14,948 nt of DNA from Pinguiococcus pyrenoidosus (GCA_019677205.1 JAAMXY010000165.1:1-14948), one strand, 5' to 3'; shown: positions 1 to 9,482, counted from the stretch's first letter. Made by a program: numbers and translations. Notes: generated from the letters alone by a model not told the origin.

Positions 1-2436
1 ACCTTGATCGCGGTCTTCAGCTCCTGCATGTCGCCCTTGAGCTGGCCGATCTGGGACTTGGTCTGCTTGCCAAGGCCGTCCAGCTGCCGGAACGACGCGT
101 CCTTGATGGCGCTGATCTGCGGAGCGGCCGAAGCGATACACTTCAGATGCAAAGGAAAGGTGGAAGCGGCGGCGAATCGCTTGCTGCGTACCTTGCCACG
201 CCAAGAGCGGCCGAGTCGGCGCTTGAAAGTGCCCTTGTCCGAGGAACCGAGGCGACTGCCGCGCTTGAGGACCTGGATCCACTTGGGAAACCAGCGCGCC
301 TCGTTGGCGTTCTTGACGTCCTCAGTCAGGAGCGCCTCGTACTCCAGCACCAGGCAGGCCCGCGCGTAGGTTGCTTCGGCTCTCGCGTTCTCGGAGATCT
401 CGTCAAACTTGTCGCTCATGATGGCGATCAAGAGATTGAGCAGCACCACCGCCACGAGGTACAGGTAGAGGACCGTCAGCAGATACGCCAGCTCCGGACT
501 CAACGCAGCTTCCATGGTGGCGAAGTCGAACTGCGACAGCATGAAGCCGAATACCGTCAGCATGGCGCGTCCGAAGTCGGTGTACTGGTCATAGTCCGTG
601 TTGAGCTCCGCCCGCACGTCCACGTGGGAGAACAGGAGGGTCAAGCTGGTCGCGAAGCCAAGCATGATGACCAGCAGGATCACACTGAAGAGAGTCGTGC
701 CTTGCGTGATCTTCACGATCATGCGCACCAGAGTGCCGCCTCGGGGATGGCCCTGCAGGAAGTAGAGCGAATTCAAGGCGAGCAGCGGGACCGTCGCGGC
801 GCTGGCGATGGCCACGTGGTCGAAGTGCGACGCGACCGCTCGATGGTCGATGATCAGGATGATCGCCTGGTACATCAGCGAGATGAGCATCGACACTTGC
901 GACAGCAGGTCGATGATGTTCCAGGGATCCTCCAGATGGCGTTGTAAGCTTTTGAGAACGTGCTTCAGGGTGTAACCACCCAGGTCGAGAATCGTCGCTC
1001 GGATTTGCAGCATCTCGTGGAGGAAGAAGTACATCAGCAGGAGGGCGTTTGCGCTGAAGATGATGATCCCGAAAGCCCGGAGCGCGGTGCCTTCCTGCGC
1101 TACCGCATACTCCTTGAAGAGCGAGGAGCTCACCGCAAAGAGCATCACGTATATTCCGTAGACGAGGGCGTCGGTGAAGAACTGGCGCTGCGCAAAGATC
1201 CGCCACTTGTATTCCACCAAGTCTTGAACGACCTCGTTGTTGAACACGCGGTAGTCGTCGATCTGCTTGCAGGCGTTGGCAACTTTTCGGAGAAACATGG
1301 AGCGCTTGCCCGCGATGTTCTTTAGCGGGATCATGAACGCTCGCACTTGCTTGGAGTTCTCATGCCCAAGGAGGTCGCGTTCTTCGGCAATTCCATCCCA
1401 AAACGCTGAGCAAAGAAGAAGAGCTCGTCAGCTTCTAGAGCTGCAGTGGAAGACCGGAAGAGAGAGATGCACCATTTGGTCCTCGATCTTCGGAGCCGGC
1501 GAACACCCTTGTGCCCGAGTAGAGCGTCACCGCTTCGACATCGCCTTGCACGTAGGAGTACCCGGGCACCACGTTCAGCCCGGAGACGAAGTCCAGGAAG
1601 CTGTCTACATACTCGTCTGCGACCATGCACAGCTGGTCGATGTCGATGCAGTCGGAAAAGTGCGGCGCCTTCTGCTCCTGTTCGCTCACGATCTCCCCTC
1701 GATAAGCGTAGTACTGGGGTGGAATCAGCATTCTACAGTAGAACTCACGTCAATACTTGCTTGTCTGGCAGCGCACTTCAGTTCAAGCAACCCAGAGGTG
1801 CTGCACTCACCGCTGACCATGCTGGCTTTGGTGCTCGTAGGTCAACTTCCCGGGAAAGGGTTGCAAGAGCTGCTGCAGCAGGCCCAGCGCCTCCTCGAGG
1901 CAGGCTTCACTTTTGCAGAGCAGGCAACGTTCCAACAGCGTGGCCTGGCAGCGCTCCTCGCTGTTCCTCCCAGCAGGTCCCAGCAGCGGAGCGAAGGCAG
2001 CGGGCGGCACAATTGGCAGCACGCTCCGGAGGAAGCTGGGCACATTCATCGCCACAGCGATGTGGAGGACGCTGCCGGTCTCGTTGGGATCGTCTCGGTA
2101 GCCGAAGTCGTCGAAGAGCAGCACCGGATTGCGCTGGACGGCCAGGATGACGTCGTCCCAGGGATACTCGGGGTCGCGACGGCCAACGTTCAGGTGGTCG
2201 AAGAAGAGGTCTCGGAGCTCTTCGCTGGCGCGGCGACGGTTCGCGTCGCGTTTGAAGGCCTCCGCAGGATCGGTGAGGAGCAGAGGATCGTCCTGCTCGT
2301 CGCCGAGGTATGAGAGCATCCTCTGGGTCAGCGCTCTTGCTTCGGACGGAGCCATCTTCGCGCGGGAAGACAAGCGCTGGGAGCGCATGCCTGAAGCCTC
2401 GGGCTGGATTTTTGCCATCGGGTTCCAGTCGCGCAT
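1..2436 (-). CDS. TRP-family-like cation channel (C-terminus beyond the left edge)
   Basis: Predicted plasma- or ciliary-membrane cation channel. Four exons in the window: 2436-1811, 1732-1473, 1405-192 and 116-1. The introns are 1733-1810 (78 nt), 1406-1472 (67 nt, CTGAC branch site) and 117-191 (75 nt, in frame and stop-free). All reading phases match at the joins. About 738 residues are visible. The N-terminal ~290 residues hold weak ankyrin-like helices (VLHIAVAMNVPSFL). Six hydrophobic segments follow, including NIIDLLS near an early helix, a pore helix around FGRAMLTVFGFMLSQFDF, and a last helix ending NLLIAIMSDKFDEI, which is typical of TRP S6 segments. A basic then helical, coiled-coil-like tail (GKQTKSQIGQLKGDMQELK) runs off the window. 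I chose the ATG at 2436 (G at -3); the frame is open back to 2514, so ATG 2418 or an upstream exon are possible. The family call rests on topology and the S5-pore-S6 pattern. The subfamily (TRPV-like, polycystin-like or other) is unresolved. Confidence 0.72.
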
Positions 2437-2848
2437 TGCCACGTCGAGGCAGGCGAGGCAACGCAAGCTGGCGCCCTCCCCAATACTCCGCGTAGCTGTT
2501 GAGGTTGGAACGTTTCACGGCAAGTCCATCGATCTCACGAAGGACAGAAGGACGGATGTTGGTGCTTCCCTGATTGGATGAATCTAGTAACCTAGGTTTT
2601 ACTTTTGGTCTTTGCGGACGAATCATTGGTAGAGGTTGGTGATTGCATTGCATTTGCCGCCGTATGGCGGCACAAGAGCAACGAGAACGGTTTGGCTCCG
2701 CGAGCATCTTTTTTTTGTCTTCCTCTCGAGCCGCAACAACGTCGCCGGAAGTGACCTGACTCCAGCGGACGTCCTACTTTCGCGTCTGTGTCCTGCAGGA
2801 AGGGGGAAAGCCCATGTCTGAACGAACGAACAGCATTTCTCCTGGGCC
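2437..2848. promoter_or_regulatory. Intergenic region between RABL2 3' end and channel gene 5' end
   Basis: No convincing coding exon. On the minus strand this is the RABL2 3' untranslated region followed by the presumed channel promoter. The region is less GC-rich than the genes and has A/T runs near 2588-2615 and 2707-2716. An open frame at 2437-2514 could extend the channel upstream. I see no TATA box or other site I would defend. Confidence 0.4.
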
Positions 2849-3694
2849 TCATCGATCTGGGAACAGACCCAGTGCTTCATCCAGGAAGCTGGGATTCATC
2901 GTCTTGTGCTCCACCGCCTGCTTGATGCATTCCTCAAAAACCTGTTGGGAAGGACAGGGCATTAGCATCTTCACTATGCTTGCGCGGGTTTTCCCCCTCT
3001 TCCTCTTCTTCTTCTTCTTCCGCTTTCCCATCATCCATCCATCAATCATCCATCGTTACCTTGACGACGTTCGTGCCATCGGCGGCCGAAGCGAAGAAGA
3101 ACGACAGGTCATTATCCTGCGCGAAGCGGAACTTCTTCCGCGTGACCTGCGCAAAGATTAGTCCCGGACGATGCTGGAGGATTCGCTGCCGCGCGTCTCT
3201 TCGCGCACCTTGTAGTCGACGTCGATCTTGTTCGCCACCAGAATCACGGGAATGTCTTCGCAGTAGGAGCGCAGCTCTCCGAACCACTCCGCCAGATGCT
3301 GATACGTCATCTTCCGGGTGACGTCGAAGACCATGAGACACCCGTGCGCGCGGTGGTAGTACGCGGGGTGCATGGTGTTAAAGTGCTCTTGTCCGGCAGT
3401 GTCCCAGAACTCCACGCGGAGCGTCTGCGTTTCACCGTCGTCGCCCGTCACCACCACCTCTTTGTGGTGCGTCGTCAGAGCGTAAGTGCTCATCCGCCGC
3501 GGACAGTAGTCGCCCATCATGTAGCGCTCCACCAGCTTGGACTTGCCCACCGCGGAGTCTCCGAGCAAGATGATCTTCAGGTCCGCTTGCTCGTCCAACT
3601 CCTCTTTCTCGTCGTCTCCGCCCTTCCCGTCTTCGCGCTCTGCCTCTCTCGACACCCGCGCCTCATCTCGCGCGTCGAAGTCGCCAGTCTTCAT
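2849..3694 (-). CDS. RABL2: RABL2-type small GTPase
   Basis: RABL2 is a Rab-like GTPase that in studied organisms acts at the ciliary base, binding intraflagellar-transport complex B in its GTP form. Three exons: 3694-3209, 3146-3060 and 2941-2849. The introns are 3147-3208 (62 nt, ACTAAT branch site) and 2942-3059 (118 nt, CTAAT). The joined product is 221 residues. G1 is GDSAVGKS at about 45-52, G3 is WDTAGQE at about 97-103, G4 is NKID at about 155-158, and G5 lies in SAADGTNVVK at about 182-191. That last string, with DSAVGKSKLVER and the STYALT switch-I region, is characteristic of RABL2 rather than a general Rab. There is no C-terminal cysteine, as expected for an unprenylated RABL2. 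The first ~37 residues are a charged, acidic extension. The ATG at 3694 is the first in frame. The gene is divergent from the conserved gene at 4051. Confidence 0.93.
3001..3055. repeat. CTT and ATCC microsatellites inside RABL2 intron 2
   Basis: A run of CTT triplets (about 3002-3020) is followed by ATCC/ATCA tetranucleotide repeats (about 3030-3055). Both lie inside the second RABL2 intron. They account for much of its 118 nt, against the ~60-78 nt of most introns here. Confidence 0.75.
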
Positions 3695-3857
3695 CGCGCT
3701 CAGCTGACGCCCCGAAGATCCACTAGGCCATGTGGGCTTTCGCACGGCGCCCGCGCGAGCGGCAGAGCGCGTGTCTTTGCTAAGCCCCAACGCGCGCGGT
3801 CATTGCGTGACTTGGGCTCGCGCGGGGTGCATGTGGACCGAAGACCGCTTGCGCGCG

Positions 3858-3899
3858 GCGCGGACTTCTGCTGCGGAGCGCGCGGACTTCTGCTGCGGA
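3858..3899. repeat. Tandem direct repeat, 20-bp copies at 22-bp spacing
   Basis: Two identical copies of GCGCGGACTTCTGCTGCGGA lie at 3858-3877 and 3880-3899, separated by 2 bp, in the shared upstream region of two divergent genes. They may be a duplicated binding site or a replication-slippage product. Confidence 0.8.
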
Positions 3900-3929
3900 A
3901 CTGGTGAGAGGCTGAAACGGCCTCTTCGC

Positions 3930-3943
3930 GGATCAGCTGATCC
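3930..3943. promoter_or_regulatory. 14-bp palindrome with CAGCTG core
   Basis: GGATCAGCTGATCC is a perfect inverted repeat. Its central GATCAGCTGA recurs at 7154-7163 in another divergent promoter. The core matches the CANNTG E-box bound by bHLH dimers. Function is inferred only from symmetry, position and recurrence. Confidence 0.4.
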
Positions 3944-4050
3944 GGGCTGCACTCCGTTCAAACGCAGTGGCGCGCGTTTTCCCTCTCAAACCGACTGCTT
4001 TGCGTCGGACCTGGACGGCGTCGAAGGTGCAGAAGGGTCTGAAGTGGAGA

Positions 4051-4527
4051 ATGGAAGCCAAGTTGCGTCCAGATGCGGGTCGAGAGGCGCCCGAAGCGGA
4101 TCTGGCCAAAGATACCGTGGAATCCGACGCAAACCCAGTGGATTTTCAGCTGGAAGAGCTGCGTGTGGGGCCCAGCAATGCTCCGGTGGGCGCCAAGCTC
4201 GACTTGGAAATGGGCTTCCGCTTGGGAAGAGCCGTGCGGAATGCGGTCTGGAGAGTACACGTCGAGGTGGACCGCGTGCATGCCCGGCATCGCATTGAGC
4301 TTGGCGAGACTCCGGCGTCGCACTTGGCAGAAGGCGCGAATGAGCTCTTCTTCTCCACGGATGGTATCAACGTAGACGGTGTGGACTCGGCCACGCTGGG
4401 GAACGCTGCAATCTTGGCTGCCGTTCTCTGGGAAGGGGATCGTGAGCTTACCGCAGTGAACATGGTGGTGCTCATGCACGAGCACGCAGGGGAGTTGCTA
4501 CGAACGATACATTCGCCGCTGGAATAG
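4051..4527 (+). CDS. Conserved-looking 158-residue protein of unknown function, possibly cilium-associated
   Basis: A single exon. The ATG at 4051 is the first in a frame open from at least 3967, and the stop is TAG at 4525-4527. I cannot name the family. The sequence behaves like a real, soluble beta-rich domain: alternating hydrophobic strands (KLDLEMGFRL, NAVWRVHVEVDRVHARHRIE, ELFFSTDGINVDGVDS, AAILAAVLWEG, LTAVNMVVLM) and a short conserved-looking tail, RTIHSPLE. There is no signal peptide or membrane segment. Residues 1-28 are low-complexity and charged. The gene shares an upstream region with RABL2, which suggests co-expression and perhaps a ciliary role; that is inference from position. 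It is convergent with the SET-domain gene, with 92 bases between the stops. Confidence 0.75.
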   Translation: MEAKLRPDAGREAPEADLAKDTVESDANPVDFQLEELRVGPSNAPVGAKLDLEMGFRLGRAVRNAVWRVHVEVDRVHARHRIELGETPASHLAEGANELFFSTDGINVDGVDSATLGNAAILAAVLWEGDRELTAVNMVVLMHEHAGELLRTIHSPLE

Positions 4528-4619
4528 CGATACATAAGCAAAGAAAAACGTCGCAGGAGATGCATGCGTGAAAAGCTCCTTGGCAAGAAGGGTGGCGCCC
4601 AAGCTGACCGAAATATGGT
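4528..4619. other. Short convergent intergenic spacer
   Basis: Ninety-two bases separate the stop codons of two convergent genes, so the 3' untranslated regions must be very short or overlap. I see no canonical AATAAA on either strand. Confidence 0.5.
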
Positions 4620-6879
4620 TTACAGCTCTTCGGACTTGCGTTTCGCTGAAGAGCTACTCTGCTTGTCGATGTGTTCGCGGATCTCCTCGCGGAGCCCTTG
4701 CATCGAGTGTCGCAGGAACCCAGTCAGACAAAGGCCTGCACCACAGTTGCTACCATCCCCGAGCTGAGCTTTTTTACTGCCTTACCTTCAAGTATTTCGC
4801 CGACGTCGCGAAGGAGGGTGGCTTCGTCGTACAGGAGTTGGGCGAAGAAGAGGCGATCGTCTGACCAGCGTCCTTCAGGGCAGGGCCGTCCGAGAGCCAA
4901 GTCAGCCATCCATGTGACGTAGCGCATATCTGCCCGAGAAGGGAAAAAAGAAACGGGTAGATGACGTACCATCTGACGTGACTTCGTCGGTCTGAGCGAG
5001 CTCTTCCGATGCATCCGACGGCGAGCTCAGACCGAAGCTCAGCTTGCAGGACGACGAGGCTTCCGCCGCATCAAGGACGGCGTTTGCAGCAGCAAGATGC
5101 TCTGGCAACTTTCCTGGCGAGCTCTTTCGCTTGGTCAAGCTTTGCAAGGTACAACTTGCCAAATCCGCCGACAACCGAAAGCGGCGCTGCCACTCATTTC
5201 TAATCTGTGCGTCCGGGCACAGCCGCATGTCAGTCCGTGCGCGTGTTGGCACCTGCCCGGCTCTTAGGCACTTACATTTGCGCCTAATTGCTGAAGGGTG
5301 GCCTGATTCTCCCGCCGAGCAATGCTCGACATCACGTCTGCGAGAAGCTCGTCGGTTTGGCTCTGCAGCATGGCCAGGGCTCTCTTCTCCGTCTTCAGGG
5401 ACACAGGCTTGCCTTCCCTGAGGACCTTCGCGTCGATGCGATAAGGCATTTTCATTGGTGAGCTTCATCTGGCGAACGAGAAGGGCATGGAGCAAACTTA
5501 CTTCCACCATGAACTTGTTGTTGATCTTGAGCGTCCTCGCTTCGCGAATCTCGTTGACGCTGAGCGCGTAGATTCGCGCCACGATCATCAGTGGAGAGCC
5601 CAGGAAGCTCTCTACGTCTGCGATGTCGGTCCGCTGGAGCAACACTCCTACGAGAGAGGTGGAGTGACCGTTGAACACGAAGCGCCTTTCGCTGAACCTT
5701 GAACGTTGACGTACCCTGGTCCATAAATGCATCAAAACTGTCTCCGAAGACCGTTCGAAGAAGCTTGGTTTTCTCTTCTCTCAAGCCCTGGCTGGCCTCG
5801 TAGTCCTCGACGGCGAAGAACGGGACTTGGGCGACGCTGGCATTGTACATGAGAGTCCTCATTTCGCGCCCACCAGAAAGAAGCGTCGACGGCAAGGCGA
5901 AGCCGTAGTCCAGCATCAGCTGAAAGGAGTTGAGCTCTCGTCTGCTGTAGTCCACAAAGAGCTCCTCGCCAGGCAGAACTTTGGTATTTGCAACGCATGT
6001 ATATCTCTCTCCATCGTCGGTCGTGAAGCACTCCACATTTGCCGACTTCGACTGCAGCACATCCTCGGCTCCTGCGGAAGACTTCGAGCGCGCCGGTCCA
6101 AAATTGAAGAGATCGGCGATCGGCAGCAGCACCGCCCTTGTCTTCCACATCTCCTCTTCCGAATCGTCCGGCACAAGCACCTGGATAGAGTGCAGCCGCG
6201 AGAACACGATGCGCAGCGCCCAATGAAAGAACCCTAGCGAGATTTTGCTCGCCGAGAGCAGGGGTCGCATCTCCACCGTGTCGGTATCGACCGCGTCGTC
6301 TTCGCCAAAGAGTGCGTTCTGGACCACCTCCCACTCCGCCTCGACAGCGTCCAGGCGCTTCTGCAGAACGCTCCCAAAGCTCGAGCTATTCTGCCATCGG
6401 CGCTCCTGAACTCGTCGGAGCTCCGCCACGCTACTGACTTCGCTGTCCAGCGCGTCTTCAAAGCCTGGTAGACTAGACAGGTATGCGTGCCACTCGGAAT
6501 CACTCCCGAACGTTGCGTGGATGCACAAAAACAGAGCGAGCATACCGTTCGGAGACAGATTCTCGCGAAGGTAGCTCGACGCGCCCAGTGGACTTCGAAC
6601 CACATCCTCCATGCTGATGTAAAGTCGATTCTCTCCATTCAGCGCCACGCTCAGGACCTCGTCGTCAACGTTCAGTTTCTCTCTCGCGAAAATCCCGCGC
6701 CCGCCGCTCAGCGTCTCGGAAACAAACGAACGGTCATGTCGGAAACTGATCTCTCCGGTGTCTTCTGCGAGTTGAAAGAGCGCCTCCAAGGCCATTCCGG
6801 GACCGTCCCATAGCTCCTGGAGAGTAGTCTGCGCATTGATCCGCAGAACGCACCAAAGAAGCACGGGAGACACGCGCAT
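4620..6879 (-). CDS. SET-domain protein methyltransferase (RuBisCO-LSMT/SETD3 class)
   Basis: Predicted SAM-dependent protein lysine or histidine methyltransferase. Six exons: 6879-5715, 5647-5502, 5425-5276, 5204-4970, 4929-4786 and 4735-4620. The introns are 67, 76, 71, 40 and 50 nt, and every phase matches. The product is 651 residues. SET motifs are GGRGIF at about 59-64, PIADLFN at about 253-259 and GEELFVDYS at about 304-312, followed by LMLDYGF. A helical substrate-binding-type region follows (VNEIREARTLKI, LKTEKRALAMLQ). The tail is basic and charged (EEIREHIDK, AKRKSEEL). The SET domain is split by a long helical insert (~110-245), as usual for this class. Residues 1-16 resemble a signal peptide. 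The NH pair expected after the PIADLF motif reads NF. An ATG at 7119 is in frame and would add 80 residues; I prefer 6879 for its AAA-ATG context and leader. The last acceptor could instead be at 4697, removing 13 residues in frame. The substrate is unknown. Confidence 0.8.
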
Positions 6880-7356
6880 TTTCCTTTGTATCCCGCACTG
6901 CAATGAACTGGATCTTTGGGCGCCAGGCGATCCGCGCGTCCGAGAGGCTTGTTGTCTAGCCGTACAACGGCGCGAAACTCTTGGAATCGTGCGCAGACAA
7001 AGTGCGTCGAGAACGAACTCGAAGTTGATACCGTCTGTGGCGCGAAACTGTGAAGGAACTGCGGAGTTTCTTCGTCTTCGCCCCGATTCACGAACATCCG
7101 CAGTTTGGAGCCGAAGCATAGCAAAATAACGGTCCAGTTCAAGTCGAATCGTCGATCAGCTGACGAAGTTGAGTGCCGGCGCCAAAGTCTGCAGAGGAGT
7201 TTCACGCCGCGCTTCCGCGCGCAGCGCCCCAGGTCTGCGCGTCATTTTATGCGCAGTCCCTCGAGAAAGCTCAGCAGACGCGTTCGGAGAGGTCGGCGCC
7301 CGAAGTTCTGTTCATGAGCTGGCGTCGAAAGCCGCGAAACTGAGGAGAGCCCGACG
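6880..7356. promoter_or_regulatory. Divergent promoter region between SET and glycosyltransferase-like genes
   Basis: 477 bases between two start codons on opposite strands. The first 240 bases, up to the alternative ATG at 7119, stay open in the SET frame but look like composition noise. GATCAGCTGA at 7154-7163 repeats the core of the 3930-3943 palindrome. I see no TATA box. Confidence 0.45.
7154..7163. promoter_or_regulatory. GATCAGCTGA element (second copy)
   Basis: Identical over 10 bases to the centre of the palindrome at 3930-3943 and likewise placed between divergent start codons. Its TCAGCTGA centre is palindromic. A possible bHLH/E-box-type site, by recurrence only. Confidence 0.3.
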
Positions 7357-9482
7357 ATGCGAAGCGAGATGGCCGCCATTGCGGCCAGCATGGTGCCATC
7401 TGCCCCTCGCTTGTCCACTCTGGCGCCGACGTTGACGCCAGTCGCGCGCGCGTGGCAGCCAAGATATCAGTGGAAGTCAGTCGTGTGGCGTCTGGCGCGC
7501 GTTTGCGCTCTTCTTCTCTTTGCCTTTGCGCCGCGTTCCGTCACCGCCGTCGGACTACCGCCGCCTGGCACGAAGCTGCTTTTGGCTGGTATTCCGCGAC
7601 TCGACAGCGCGGTGCCTCTGGCCGAGGTCGGCCTGTACTTGGCCGGAGCGTTTGGCTTCGAAGTGAGCTACTACCTGCCGAAGCCCGCGGAGTGAGTAGA
7701 GACGCGTCTTGCGTATTGCGCACTCTGGCGCCGTGCTGATGACTCTGGGTGTCGCCTCGTTCGACAGGCAAGACAGCAGGCTGAAAGCGTACCTGCAGTC
7801 GGTGGAGAGGCGGGCAAAAGGTCTGCAGAGACAGAGGGGCTCTCTTGACGTGCGACTGGTGCCGGTGTCCGACTACACCTACTCCATGGACCCCGAGCAC
7901 GCCATCGCGCTGCCGGACATCCGCGGCATCCGGGTGTTTCGGATGTATGGCCAGTACCAAGCCTGGTGAGTCTGGCATCGCCGATGACCGATGACCGCAG
8001 ATGCCGCCGTCTGATCCGCTCTGCAGGCTCTGGATGCTGCAGGAGCACATGTTTCAGGCCGTGGATGCTGCCGTGACCGCTTCGGAGCCGTTCTTCGCCG
8101 TGGTGGACAGGTTCGCCTTTGGTGCGGTGCACGCTTGCCACAAGCACAACGTAGAGTACGCCGTTCAGAACTCCGTCTTGCTGGTGGACATCGACGGGCC
8201 GCCGAGTCACGTTCCGGCGCCCTTCCTTGGCGTAGATCCGCGGTCCCGCAGCGTCTTCCAACGCTGTCTCTACCTCTTCTACCGGCTCATCACTCGAGCC
8301 CTGGATGTGGACTTCCTGGGAGAGATCAACACCTTCCGGAGCGACCACGGACTGGCCAGCCTGGCAACCCCCGCCGAGGTGTACATGCGGAAGATGGTCG
8401 TCACGAGCAGCGTCTTTGGCTTCGAGTATTCGCGGCCTGTCAGCCGCCTGATCAGGATGAGCGGCCCTGTGTTTCCTCCGGCTTCTCGAAAGCCGCTGCC
8501 AAAGAAGACGCGCGCTTGGCTTGACCACACCGGCGAAAAGGACGTGGCGCTGCTCAGATACGACTCCTTTGGCTTCGCTGCGTGCCTCGGCTCCTCCGCG
8601 CTGGGTCGCGTCGCTCGAGGCCTTGAATCCTTGGGCTTTCGAGTCCTTTGGCTGGGGGCGGAGTGCTTCTCAAGCCCGAGCACTCTCGTCGTAGGCAGCG
8701 TTGCGCTCGAAGAGCTGCCCAACTTGCTGGCGCATGAAGCGGTGTCCATGGTGGTGTCTCGCTCCACGCTCATCGACGTGCACATGGCGCTTGGCGCCGC
8801 GCAGCCCTGCCTGCTGATCCCGTTGACGCCTTACGACCGGGAAGTTGCGGCGCACGCCCACGTCACGGGGTCCTCTGCCACGATGTTCCTGGCCGACCTT
8901 GTCCCCGAGGAGAAGGATTTCGACGCCAAGGATGAAGAGAACACGACGGCGTCTCTCTGCCGCTCCAACCACCAGACGTGCGAGCTGCGGCAGCTGAATG
9001 CAAACGCAAGTCGCTCCGAGTCTGGCGTCGTGGCGCCCAGGGCGTGGCCAGCGTTGGATGAGGTGGTGGACGATCTGCCGAGCATGAGACTCGCAGCACA
9101 GCAGCTAGCACCACTTTTGCAAGAGCGCAATGGGACGCTGGTAGCTGCCTTCTCCTTCGTGGAGGCCATGACCCTCGGGGTGCACGACATGGTGCCCGTC
9201 GGCGATTCGTATCCGTGGTACAGCAGGTGCGCTCCGCTCCGCAGAGCCGCCCTCAAGATGCCCCATGGCTCTAATCGTGATCTTGGCGTGTCTAGGTATC
9301 TTCTCGACGTGTATGCGGTGTACGGCGGGATTCTGGTGGGATTGGCCGTGCTGCTGCGGGTTCTGTGGCGGCTCTTCTGGGCGCTCGGCACGTGGCTGAT
9401 CAATACTCTGGATGAGTTGACGAAGCCGCCTACCGGGGGCGCCGAGGGCGAGGTCACGTCAGATACGGCTGATGCTACATGA
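7357..9482 (+). CDS. UDP-glycosyltransferase-like membrane protein (GT-B fold, GT1/UGT-like)
   Basis: Four exons: 7357-7691, 7768-7965, 8027-9226 and 9296-9482. The introns are 76, 61 and 69 nt; the last is stop-free and in frame, with a CTAAT branch site. The product is 639 residues. A hydrophobic segment at about 42-58 (WRLARVCALLLFAFAP) looks like a signal or signal-anchor. GTKLLLAGIPRLDSAVPLAE then resembles the GT-B N-terminal strand and helix. The C-terminal half resembles the UGT donor domain (LPNLLAHEAVSMVVSR, then a proline-rich IPLTPYDRE). The end, WYSRYLLDVYAVYGG plus a membrane helix and short tail, matches UGT C-terminal anchors (HDL-WYQYHSLDV type) and supports removing the third intron. 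The usual His-Gly-Gly donor motif and terminal Asp-Gln are absent, so activity is doubtful. A polar insert with N-glycosylation sequons (NTT, NAS) fits a luminal domain. ATG 7369 is an alternative start. Confidence 0.65.
9227..9295 (+). other. In-frame 69-nt intron, stop-free
   Basis: GTGCGC donor, CTAAT branch motif about 24 nt before the TCTAG acceptor, and a length of exactly 23 codons with no stop. Removing it restores WYSRYLLDVY, which aligns with the membrane-proximal part of UGTs. Retention would insert 23 residues without a frameshift. Confidence 0.75.

Larger units (their letters stand above)
3695..4050. promoter_or_regulatory. Divergent promoter region between RABL2 and the conserved gene
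   Basis: The 356 bases between the two start codons probably drive both genes. The region holds a 14-bp perfect palindrome with a CAGCTG core (3930-3943), another CAGCTG at 3701-3706, and a 20-bp direct repeat (3858-3877 and 3880-3899). I found no clear RFX X-box. Frames stay open on both sides, so 5' untranslated sequence occupies part of the span. Confidence 0.55.

Noticed and set aside
147-947. Long plus-strand open frame opposite the channel gene
   Set aside because: It is the antisense of a clear transmembrane coding region; the product is a repetitive His/Gln/Arg-rich string without a domain.
1267-2313. 348-residue plus-strand open frame
   Set aside because: It runs antisense across two exons and introns of the channel, whose minus-strand phases join correctly; no recognisable domain.
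3695-4050. RFX X-box upstream of the ciliary GTPase
   Set aside because: No pair of GTNRCC/RGYAAC half-sites at 0-3 bp spacing was found by eye.
7541-8528. Overlapping minus-strand open frames in the glycosyltransferase-like gene
   Set aside because: They are shadows of GC-rich coding sequence; the plus strand has matching splice phases and UGT-like ends.
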